Source of the DNA: a virus
IMG/VR virus record: IMGVR_UViG_3300043661_000153
Span: 1 to 53,987 of that record
Strand: one strand, 5' to 3'
DNA length: 53,987 nucleotides
The position numbers and the translations under genes are program-made. Below the pieces are notes generated by a model, which made no database searches, was not told the origin of the DNA, and saw only the letters and a program-made list of their open reading frames with translations. Of this stretch, positions 7,134-13,584 are shown in pieces; position 1 is the stretch's first letter, and the number at the start of each line of letters is the position of its first letter.

Positions 7134-7162
7134 TATCTAGGACAGTATGTCCTAACAGTCAA
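7134..7162 (-). promoter_or_regulatory. Predicted leftward early promoter PL
   Basis: On the minus strand a -35 box TTGACT (7157-7162) and a -10 box TAGATA (7134-7139) are separated by exactly 17 bases (7140-7156). One operator palindrome fills the spacer and the other abuts the -35 box, so repressor binding should block RNA polymerase. It would drive the operon 6363-1, crossing the lipoprotein gene in antisense. Confidence 0.65.
7139..7153. promoter_or_regulatory. Operator OL1-like palindrome
   Basis: AGGAC-AGTAT-GTCCT, a perfect inverted repeat with 5-bp arms (6-bp arms if flanking T and A are counted). It lies inside the PL spacer. One of four copies near the repressor gene. Confidence 0.75.
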
Positions 7163-7176
7163 GGACTATTTGTCCT
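7162..7176. promoter_or_regulatory. Operator OL2-like palindrome
   Basis: AGGAC-TATTT-GTCCT, a perfect inverted repeat whose centre is 23 bp from that of the 7139 site. It overlaps the upstream edge of the PL -35 box and the stop codon of the gene 7175-7465. Confidence 0.75.
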
Positions 7177-7465
7177 ATTCGCCCCAGCCTGGCTGCACAC
7201 GCGTCCGCTGGGTCTGAGGATTGACCCAAAGCCGGAACTGAGTGCCGTAAGGGAGCGGCCCGGGGCATGAAACCCGGTATTGGATGCCGTATTCATCAGT
7301 TTTGAAGGCGGCTACGAAGAGGGTGTGATCACAGTAGAAGCCGGCGCGGGTGATCGCGTCGACCACCTCCCGCAGCGCGGCTGGGTCCTTGATCTCGATA
7401 ATGTCGGCAGAAGCGGTGGCTACCGGAAGGCCTGCCAGCATTAAGGCGACGACCGTGCGGACCAT
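7175..7465 (-). CDS. Small secreted protein co-transcribed with repressor (96 aa)
   Basis: A signal peptide (MVRTVVALMLAGLPVATASA) is followed by a mature domain of about 76 residues with two Cys (FYCDHT and RVSCPG), which could form a disulphide in the periplasm. It starts five bases after the repressor stop, so it is probably made in the lysogen along with the repressor, as the rex genes are in lambda. Role unknown; superinfection exclusion is a reasonable guess. Its stop codon lies within an operator. Confidence 0.75.
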   Translation of the reverse strand: MVRTVVALMLAGLPVATASADIIEIKDPAALREVVDAITRAGFYCDHTLFVAAFKTDEYGIQYRVSCPGPLPYGTQFRLWVNPQTQRTRVQPGWGE

Positions 7466-7470
7466 GGCTA

Positions 7471-7770
7471 TTATGCCGCCTTTCGTGGCCTTTTCGGCGG
7501 CTCTGGTGGCCGAGACGGCCCCGGCAGGTCCGCCATCATCTTGCCGACGCCAGTGCACAGCCATTCGAGGCGAACGCCAGTGATCCGGCAAAAATCAAGG
7601 TAGAATCGCGGCGGCAGATAGCTGCGCGTTTCGTATTGCTTGTAGGTTCCCTGATCCAATTCGAGCAGCTCATACATCGGCCGTTGAGTGGAAAAGCGGC
7701 CCTCGCGGGCTTTTTTTACCCGCGCGATAAAGCGCTGTTTTTCCTCAGTTTCTGAAAGCTTTTCGGCCAT
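7471..7770 (-). CDS. Short XRE-type phage repressor
   Basis: 99 residues. The N-terminal region after MAEKLSETEEKQRFIARVKK carries a helix-turn-helix (STQRPMYELLELDQGTYKQY) followed by LPPRFYLDFCRITGVRLEWL and CTG, the hallmark of XRE/CI-like repressors. The C-terminus is a Pro/Arg-rich tail. There is no LexA-type peptidase domain, so RecA-stimulated self-cleavage is not expected. It is divergent from the Cro-like gene, and four operator palindromes flank the repressor operon. The start at 7770 was chosen because upstream in-frame sequence is antisense to the Cro-like gene. Confidence 0.85.
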   Translation of the reverse strand: MAEKLSETEEKQRFIARVKKAREGRFSTQRPMYELLELDQGTYKQYETRSYLPPRFYLDFCRITGVRLEWLCTGVGKMMADLPGPSRPPEPPKRPRKAA

Positions 7771-7805
7771 AGGGGCATTTTCGCCCACGAATGTTCCACA
7801 GTCAC

Positions 7806-7820
7806 AGGACAAGTTGTACT
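7806..7820. promoter_or_regulatory. Operator OR1-like palindrome
   Basis: AGGAC-AAGTT-GTACT, matching the AGGAC-N5-GTCCT consensus with one change. It lies just upstream of the PR -35 region, the same place that the 7162 site has relative to PL. Confidence 0.68.
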
Positions 7821-7848
7821 TGCCACTAAGGACGATTTGTCCTAAGGA
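7820..7848 (+). promoter_or_regulatory. Predicted rightward early promoter PR
   Basis: A TTGCCA box (7820-7825) and TAAGGA (7843-7848) are separated by 17 bases that contain an operator, which is the same geometry as PL. The -10 box is weak (only the first two bases match the consensus well). If correct, transcription would begin at or next to the ATG at 7856. Confidence 0.45.
7829..7843. promoter_or_regulatory. Operator OR2-like palindrome
   Basis: AGGAC-GATTT-GTCCT, a perfect inverted repeat with its centre 23 bp from the 7806 site. It fills the spacer of PR. Confidence 0.75.
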
Positions 7849-7855
7849 TGATTCC

Positions 7856-8089
7856 ATGCCTAAGGTTGTCTCGTTTCGCTCCATCATCTCACTTTGGCCC
7901 TCGCAAGAGGCCATGGCCGCCGACGTGGGTGCCGGGGTTGCGGCCGTTCGGAAATGGTGGCAGCGGGATCGAATACCCGACGAATGGTGGTCTTCGGTCC
8001 TTGGAACCATGACCGCCAAGCTCGCCGGCCTCACGGCTGAAAAGCTGGTGGCCTTGGCCGCGCGCGACCAAGTAACGGCCCGCGCATGA
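7856..8089 (+). CDS. Cro-like helix-turn-helix regulator (77 aa)
   Basis: Starts MPKVVSFRSIISLWPSQEAM; the segment SQEAMAADVGAGVAAVRKWW reads as a helix-turn-helix and is followed by RIPDEWWSSVLGT, as in Cro/YdaS-type proteins. It is the first gene rightward of the operator region and divergent from the repressor, the expected place for Cro. An AAGGA sequence lies about nine bases before the ATG but coincides with the predicted -10 box. It would antagonise the repressor during lytic growth. Confidence 0.82.
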   Translation: MPKVVSFRSIISLWPSQEAMAADVGAGVAAVRKWWQRDRIPDEWWSSVLGTMTAKLAGLTAEKLVALAARDQVTARA

Positions 8090-8325
8090 AAGTACGTAGC
8101 AAAATCAATGATTTCTCCCTTGGGCACCTTGCGCTCTCTTATGTTGCCGCCCCGATGGAACTCTACCATGTCGGGCAACATAGGTGCCATGCGGAAAATT
8201 CATTGCCTTTCCAAAGGGTTAGCGAAGGTTTTCAGGGAATAAACAGCGGTTCCCAAGCTGGTTGTACGGAACCGAACAATACTCGCGGGCCGGCCAGGCA
8301 CTCACAGCTTGAGGTCCGGTCATGA
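8086..8325 (+). CDS. Doubtful small protein after cro-like gene (79 aa)
   Basis: Frame whose ATG overlaps the Cro-like stop as ATGA. The sequence (MKVRSKINDFSLGHLALSYV, ending RHSQLEVRS) matches no family, is rich in Ser and Asn, and the same DNA contains a strong inverted-repeat structure at 8123-8188. It may be a real coupled gene or an untranslated leader. Confidence 0.3.
   Translation: MKVRSKINDFSLGHLALSYVAAPMELYHVGQHRCHAENSLPFQRVSEGFQGINSGSQAGCTEPNNTRGPARHSQLEVRS
8123..8188 (+). repeat. Structured inverted repeat in early leader
   Basis: TATGTTGCC (8140-8148) pairs with GGCAACATA (8174-8182), and GGCACCT (8123-8129) pairs with the adjoining AGGTGCC (8182-8188), leaving a 10-base bulge and a 25-base loop. 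In RNA this would make a stable two-part stem early in the PR transcript. Possible antitermination or regulatory RNA element; role not known. Confidence 0.45.
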
Positions 8326-8345
8326 ACGGCATGGCGCTGTCCATC

Positions 8346-8633
8346 TCAGTTCTTGATCTGCCGCATGGCGTAGTCTGTGGCGAAGGCGGTACGTGCCTTG
8401 GCATCGACGTTCAGTCCTTCGCGGGCACACCAGGCCAGGAACTCGTCGGGATCGATTATCGCTCGGAAGACCCTGAGTCCACTGGCCTTGGCAGCGCGCT
8501 CGGTGCTCTCAGCCTTTTCGCGCCATGCTGCATAGGTCGGCGGCAGAACGTGAGCATCTGCCATGATCTGCAAAATGCGCGGATAGTCCTTCTCGTTGAA
8601 CCAGGAAATCCCGGCAGCGGCGATCTTGACCAC
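8346..8633 (-). CDS. Conserved hypothetical protein (95 aa)
   Basis: Starts at GTG behind a GGAGG site. The sequence includes GISWFNEKDYPRILQIMADA, YAAWREKAESTERAAKASGL and a C-terminal EFLAWCAREGLNVDAKART. It resembles small alphaproteobacterial proteins often found near mobile elements, but no function is known to me. It is the only minus-strand gene between the switch and the late genes and may be expressed in the lysogen. Confidence 0.75.
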   Translation of the reverse strand: MVKIAAAGISWFNEKDYPRILQIMADAHVLPPTYAAWREKAESTERAAKASGLRVFRAIIDPDEFLAWCAREGLNVDAKARTAFATDYAMRQIKN

Positions 8634-8675
8634 GACAAATCCTCCATCGGCGACGTTGACGGGCCGATGGTAACA

Positions 8676-8723
8676 CGCGGGCCGGCCGGTAACAGGGTTG
8701 CTGCCCTCCCGGCCGGCCCGCGT
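8676..8723. repeat. 15-bp perfect inverted repeat
   Basis: ACGCGGGCCGGCCGG at 8676-8690 and its exact reverse complement at 8709-8723, separated by 18 bases. A third related GCGGGCCGGCC lies near 8286, and a separate 14-bp palindrome CTCGTCGCGACGAG follows at 8724-8737. It lies between two divergent genes, so it is not an ordinary terminator; it may be a protein-binding site or an RNA hairpin in both leaders. Confidence 0.6.
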
Positions 8724-8764
8724 CTCGTCGCGACGAGTTCTGTAGTTGAGTTTGGAGTTCTATC

Positions 8765-9052
8765 ATGTCGAGTGAATCAATCCCGTCTCACGGTCGCGGA
8801 GCAAACGAACAATCCGAACATCTGCCCGGATTTGGCAAAATCCGAACATTTGTTCGCAGCACAAAGCGCCACGCGGCGCGGCATTTCTGCAATTTCGGCA
8901 AAGCCGTCGCCGGCATCTGGCCTATCAAGCCCGCACTCAATCTCGCCCAGCGCTGCAACATCAGCGCGCGCGGCGCCGAGCTCATCATGGAAGGCAAGCG
9001 CAAGGTGCCGGCCAAGGTGCTTCACGTCGTCGACGGCGTCGAGCTCGAATAG
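8765..9052 (+). CDS. Putative DNA-binding protein (95 aa)
   Basis: A flexible polar N-terminus is followed by a helical C-terminal half (KAVAGIWPIKPALNLAQRCN, then ISARGAELIMEGKRKVPAKV) that reads as a helix-turn-helix with Ala/Gly at the turn. A TTGGAG ribosome site precedes the ATG. It heads the main rightward early operon, so it may be a CII-like or other early regulator. Confidence 0.72.
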   Translation: MSSESIPSHGRGANEQSEHLPGFGKIRTFVRSTKRHAARHFCNFGKAVAGIWPIKPALNLAQRCNISARGAELIMEGKRKVPAKVLHVVDGVELE

Positions 9053-9076
9053 ACCTAATGCCAACCGGAGAGTCTC

Positions 9077-9354
9077 ATGACCCTCCGCGAGCGCCTCACT
9101 AATTCCCAGGTTGTGATCCTCCGCTCGATCTTCACGCGCAGCGGAGGCCGTCCGGTTACGCTTGCTGCCGACTGGCAGCGCGAGTTCGCGGCTCCGCTAT
9201 CGCGTCGCGGTCTCATCGAGATTTGGTATCGCCAGACCATGGGCGACGATCTCGCGCTCCGCGGCCCTTTCCTGACTTTGAGCATCGCGGGCGATCGGCT
9301 CGCTGCGGCTTTATTCCGTGCGCCTCGGCGGCTTTCAGGGGCAGAGCAATCGTC

Positions 9355-9358
<4 letters not shown>
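9077..9358 (+). CDS. Hypothetical protein (93 aa)
   Basis: Starts MTLRERLTNSQVVILRSIFT with a CGGAGAG site upstream. The N-terminal helices and the LIEIWYRQTMGDDLALRGPF strand segment suggest a winged-helix-like fold. Overlaps the next start as ATGA. Function unknown. Confidence 0.74.
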
Positions 9359-10272
<914 letters not shown>

Positions 10273-10344
10273 TCAATGAAGGTGACCGCCTAACCGCTCG
10301 CGTCCATCGCGCATAGACCAAACAGTAAGTTCAAGCTTTCTCCT

Positions 10345-10377
10345 AGCGTCAGTAAGCGTTCGTAGCGTTCAAGCGTC
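10345..10377 (+). repeat. Four short AGCGT(T/C) direct repeats
   Basis: AGCGTC, AGCGTT, AGCGTT and AGCGTC begin at 10345, 10355, 10364 and 10372, about one helical turn apart, in the 139-base gap between two early genes. Could be binding sites for a regulator or replication protein; apart from them I see nothing in that gap. Confidence 0.35.
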
Positions 10378-10411
10378 CGGTTGTAACCCCGAACGAACGA
10401 CTGACGATTCC

Positions 10412-10540
10412 ATGTCGCTCATCATCGAAGCCATCAGCTCCGGCGCCGCCGATCTCTACATCCGCGCCGCTGCCCTCGCCATCGGCCCCGTGCTTGGTGC
10501 TGCCGTCTATGCGGTTGCGATGATTGGAGTGCCGCGATGA
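10412..10540 (+). CDS. Small membrane protein (42 aa)
   Basis: Frame starting MSLIIEAISSGAADLYIRAA and ending AVAMIGVPR, with one hydrophobic segment of about 22 residues. Its stop overlaps the next ATG as ATGA, which supports translation, although no strong ribosome site is visible. Function unknown. Confidence 0.55.
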   Translation: MSLIIEAISSGAADLYIRAAALAIGPVLGAAVYAVAMIGVPR

Positions 10541-10887
10541 GTGCACTCGCCCATAAGCCGCGCGAGGATTACGAGCTCACCGACGTCGAGCGGATCGCAA
10601 CCGGCTTGATCGCATGCGTCGAGGGCCTGCGCGACAAACAAATCTCGCCGAAGGCCGCGCGCGTCAGCGCCGAAATGTTCTTGGCACAATTGGACACGGC
10701 ACCAATTCCGGTCACCGTGCTCTATGTGCCGACGCATTTGCTCGCCGATGTTTGCAAGCGATGGGCCGCCATCGGCTGCGATGTGCCGGAAGATTTTCTG
10801 ATCCTGCAGAAGTGGAAAAAGATCGCGCTCGATACCGTCGACCTCGTCCAAACAACGATGGCGCGTGAAGCAGGGAGGATGCCTTGA
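10537..10887 (+). CDS. Hypothetical protein (116 aa)
   Basis: Helical protein (YELTDVERIATGLIACVEGL, KAARVSAEMFLAQLDTAPIP, CKRWAAIGCDVPEDFLILQK). No domain recognised. It is coupled to both neighbours, ATGA upstream and TTGA downstream, and so is made with the ParB/MT-A70 methyltransferase. Confidence 0.75.
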   Translation: MSALAHKPREDYELTDVERIATGLIACVEGLRDKQISPKAARVSAEMFLAQLDTAPIPVTVLYVPTHLLADVCKRWAAIGCDVPEDFLILQKWKKIALDTVDLVQTTMAREAGRMP

Positions 10888-12245
10888 GCATTCAACCCGG
10901 CGGCATCTTACAGCCCGGCGCGCCGCTCTATGAGGCGCTGAAAGCCGCCTTCGCTGCCATGGCGCCAGGCGAGCCGCCTGCCGTGCCGCCCTGTCATCCG
11001 TTCGCCAACATCTTCCCGATGCTCGCGGCAGATGACAGGCGCGTGAGCTTTCGCGCCTCGCTTGCCGAAAAGCAGAATCATCCGGTTATTCTGCACAAGG
11101 GAATGCTGCTCGACGGCCGCAACCGCGCCCGCGAGCTCATCGAGTTTAACCTGCCGATCAGCTTCGCCGTCTTTGATGGAGGCGACAGGCAAGCCCTCGA
11201 TTTTGCCTGCGCAGAAAACTACGAACGGCGCGATCTCACCGACAAGCAGCGCGCGATGTGCGCCGCGCGGATCGCAACGCTCCGTGTCGGCGACAATCAA
11301 CACACGCGCAAGCCTACGCCAATTGGCGCACCCACGTTCGACCTCGGCGAAGGCGCACAGCCAGAGCCCGAGGCGGCTCCGATGCGTTCCATCGGCGAAG
11401 CGTCGGCGATGATGCACGCGCCGCGGCGCAGCGTCGATCGCGCCGCCGTCATCGAGGCAAAGGGAGCGCCCGAGCTAAAGGCTGCCGTCGAGACTGGGCC
11501 TATATCGCTCGCAGCAGGCGCCGAAATAGCGACGCTCCCCGTCGAGCAGCAGCAAAAAGTGCTGGCGATGAGCGAGAAAGAAATTCTCGCTGAGGCTGCA
11601 CGCATTCGCAAACTAAAAAACGACAAGCGCCGCGGCGAGCGCGTCGAAAAGCTCAAGCAAATCTCTGCGGGCAATTCGGCGCTGCCGACCGAGCGCAAGT
11701 TCCCGGTCCTTTACATGGACCCTCCGACAAAGTTCGCCGCCGGCGACAGCGACCGCTCGACAGAAAACCACTACCCGACCATGACCGAGGAAGAGCTGGC
11801 GAAGCTGCCGATCGGCGAGCTGGCAACCGATGACGCGGTCCTCTTCATCTGGACGACGGTTCCCTGGCTGCGCAAGACGATGGCGCTGATCGAAGCTTAT
11901 GGCTTCGAGTATGTGTCGGAATTGGCTTGGGACAAGGCAACTCTCGGTCTCGGCTTCTGGAATCGCAATTGCCATGAGTGCGTGCTCATCGCCACGCGCG
12001 GCAAGATGCCGGCGCCGGATCCTTCCGTGCTGCGACCATCGCTCTATCGCGAGGCAAAGGGCAAGCATTCCGCCAAGCCAAAATACTTCCGCGATCTGAT
12101 CACTGCTTACTATCCCGATCTTCCCAAGGTCGAACTGTTTGCTCGCGGTGAGCTTCCTGAGAATTGGTCTGCGTGGGGCAATCAAGCCAACGTCCCCGAA
12201 CAACAACAGCTCGGCATCGAGCCTGCGGAAGAGGCTGCGGCATGA
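10884..12245 (+). CDS. ParB-like nuclease/MT-A70 adenine methyltransferase fusion
   Basis: 453 residues. Residues 37-130 form a ParB/sulfiredoxin-like domain (HPFANIFPML, LLDGRNRARELIEF, ENYERRDLTDKQRAM). Residues 270-440 form an MT-A70 N6-adenine methyltransferase domain: FPVLYMDPPTKF, HYPTMTEEEL, AVLFIWTTVPWLRKT, CHECVLIATRGKMP and a KVELFARGELPENWSAWGNQ end. The usual catalytic DPPW reads DPPT here (279-282). The linker is Pro-rich and encodes PTPIGAP over a palindrome CGCCAATTGGCG. The start is a TTG overlapping the upstream stop. Likely role: methylating phage DNA against restriction, with the ParB domain perhaps aiding DNA recognition. Confidence 0.88.
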   Translation: MSIQPGGILQPGAPLYEALKAAFAAMAPGEPPAVPPCHPFANIFPMLAADDRRVSFRASLAEKQNHPVILHKGMLLDGRNRARELIEFNLPISFAVFDGGDRQALDFACAENYERRDLTDKQRAMCAARIATLRVGDNQHTRKPTPIGAPTFDLGEGAQPEPEAAPMRSIGEASAMMHAPRRSVDRAAVIEAKGAPELKAAVETGPISLAAGAEIATLPVEQQQKVLAMSEKEILAEAARIRKLKNDKRRGERVEKLKQISAGNSALPTERKFPVLYMDPPTKFAAGDSDRSTENHYPTMTEEELAKLPIGELATDDAVLFIWTTVPWLRKTMALIEAYGFEYVSELAWDKATLGLGFWNRNCHECVLIATRGKMPAPDPSVLRPSLYREAKGKHSAKPKYFRDLITAYYPDLPKVELFARGELPENWSAWGNQANVPEQQQLGIEPAEEAAA

Positions 12246-12595
12246 GTACGCTCAACGAACTCGCCCGCGACTGCCATGCCGACAACGAACATTGGTGGCG
12301 CAATCCCGCGACGGGCGAACGCCTCAACCGCAACAAGGGCGAGATGATCTGCCTCATGCACTCCGAGCTTTCCGAGGCGATGGAGGGCGAGCGCAAGGAT
12401 TTGATGGACGATCACTTGCCGCATCGGCGGATGGCAGAGGTCGAGCTTGCGGATGTCCTCATTCGCATCTTCGATTACTGCGGCGCTTTTGGTTACGACC
12501 TTGATGGCGCCGTTGCTGAGAAACGCGCCTACAACAAACAGCGCGCCGATCACAAGGCGGAAGCACGTCTCGCCGCCAACGGGAAGCGGTTCTGA
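12242..12595 (+). CDS. MazG-like nucleotide pyrophosphohydrolase
   Basis: 117 residues with the all-alpha NTP pyrophosphatase pattern: EMICLMHSELSEAMEGERK (E-x-x-E), AEVELADVLIRIFDYCGAFG (E-x-x-D) and the following AVAEKRAYNKQRADHK. MazG-like phage enzymes hydrolyse (d)NTPs to monophosphates or may act on alarmones; the substrate cannot be told from sequence. Its ATG overlaps the methyltransferase stop as ATGA. Confidence 0.88.
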   Translation: MSTLNELARDCHADNEHWWRNPATGERLNRNKGEMICLMHSELSEAMEGERKDLMDDHLPHRRMAEVELADVLIRIFDYCGAFGYDLDGAVAEKRAYNKQRADHKAEARLAANGKRF

Positions 12596-12596
12596 G

Positions 12597-13181
12597 ATGA
12601 AGCAATCCCGCGTCATGTCGCTTGTGGAATCGCTGGCCAATATCGCGGTCGGCTTTGGCCTTTCGATACTGTGCCAGGCGCTCGTGCTGCCTGCGCTGGG
12701 CGTGGCCATTCCCTGGACCGCCAATCTTCTATTCGCGGTCTTCATGACCGCCGTATCGATCGCGCGCCAGTTCGTTATGCGGCGACTTTTTGAGGCGCTG
12801 CACATTCGCCGGCCGCTGTCGCCCTTCATGCAAGCCGTTATTGCCGAACGCTTCCGGCAGATTGAGGTTGAGGGCTGGGATGCCGCGCACGATGACCGCG
12901 AGCATTTGCCGGGTGAGATCGCGATGGCCGGCGGCTGTTACGCAATCAGCCACACAGGGTTGAGCGGCGAGAAATGTTCACAGCCTCACATGTGGCCATG
13001 GTCCGCAGGATGGTGGAAGCCGCAAAATTTTCGTCGCGACCTTGTGCGCGCTGCCGCGCTGATCGTGGCTGAAGGCGAAAAGTTTGACCGCCGAAAGCCG
13101 CTGCGAGCCGCTTCGCCTGAAGGCGCCAAGGAGCGCCTGTTGCCCGCGACCGGGACCAAATTCGAAAAGTTCGGCACATGA
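12597..13181 (+). CDS. Membrane protein fused to a soluble phage domain (194 aa)
   Basis: Residues 1-70 (MKQSRVMSLVESLANIAVGF, then CQALVLPALG and FAVFMTAVSIARQFVMRRLF) match small phage two-helix membrane proteins of the DUF7220 type. Residues 78-170 (MQAVIAERFRQIEVEGWDAA, HLPGEIAMAGGCYAI, WWKPQNFRRDLVRAAALIVA) match a second phage protein usually found on its own. The fusion is in one frame with no break. Function of either part is unknown. The start at 12597 lies one base after the MazG stop. Confidence 0.82.
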   Translation: MKQSRVMSLVESLANIAVGFGLSILCQALVLPALGVAIPWTANLLFAVFMTAVSIARQFVMRRLFEALHIRRPLSPFMQAVIAERFRQIEVEGWDAAHDDREHLPGEIAMAGGCYAISHTGLSGEKCSQPHMWPWSAGWWKPQNFRRDLVRAAALIVAEGEKFDRRKPLRAASPEGAKERLLPATGTKFEKFGT

Positions 13182-13366
13182 CCAAGCACGCACCAACAAC
13201 AAACGCCTTCACCCCCGGCGACAGCTACGTCCGCGAGGACAACGTCGTCATGGTCGAAGTCAGGCCCGGCGTCTACGTCAATGCAAAAACCGCGTGGGAT
13301 CGTCACGGCATCATGCCGAAGAAAGCAAAGAGGGGAGAGCATCATGGCTCAACGCAAGGCACGTAA
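13178..13366 (+). CDS. Hypothetical protein (62 aa)
   Basis: Starts MTKHAPTTNAFTPGDSYVRE in an ATGA overlap with the gene upstream; the middle reads VVMVEVRPGVYVNAKTAWDR, a short beta hairpin plus helix. It overlaps the first 23 bases of the next gene. No recognised domain. Confidence 0.66.
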   Translation: MTKHAPTTNAFTPGDSYVREDNVVMVEVRPGVYVNAKTAWDRHGIMPKKAKRGEHHGSTQGT

Positions 13367-13520
13367 GCCGCAGCGCTCGCTTGTCAGCTTCGTTACACGC
13401 GCGGTAAGCGACAGGTGCGTCTCACTTTGGGGGTGGCGGCGGCACGCGAGAATTCCCCGCGCGCTCGCCCTCACTGCAATGCGCGCCATCAAGCGCGGAC
13501 GAGCCAAGGGCCTTCGTTAA
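13344..13520 (+). CDS. Small basic protein (58 aa)
   Basis: Starts MAQRKARKPQRSLVSFVTRA behind an AGGGGAG site and ends MRAIKRGRAKGLR. Strongly basic throughout, so nucleic-acid binding is plausible. No family recognised. Confidence 0.6.
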   Translation: MAQRKARKPQRSLVSFVTRAVSDRCVSLWGWRRHARIPRALALTAMRAIKRGRAKGLR

Positions 13521-13584
13521 AGGGCCTCACGATAGGCCAACGCGAGCTGAGAGACCGTCTAGTCAACGTTCCGCTGGGGTTGAA

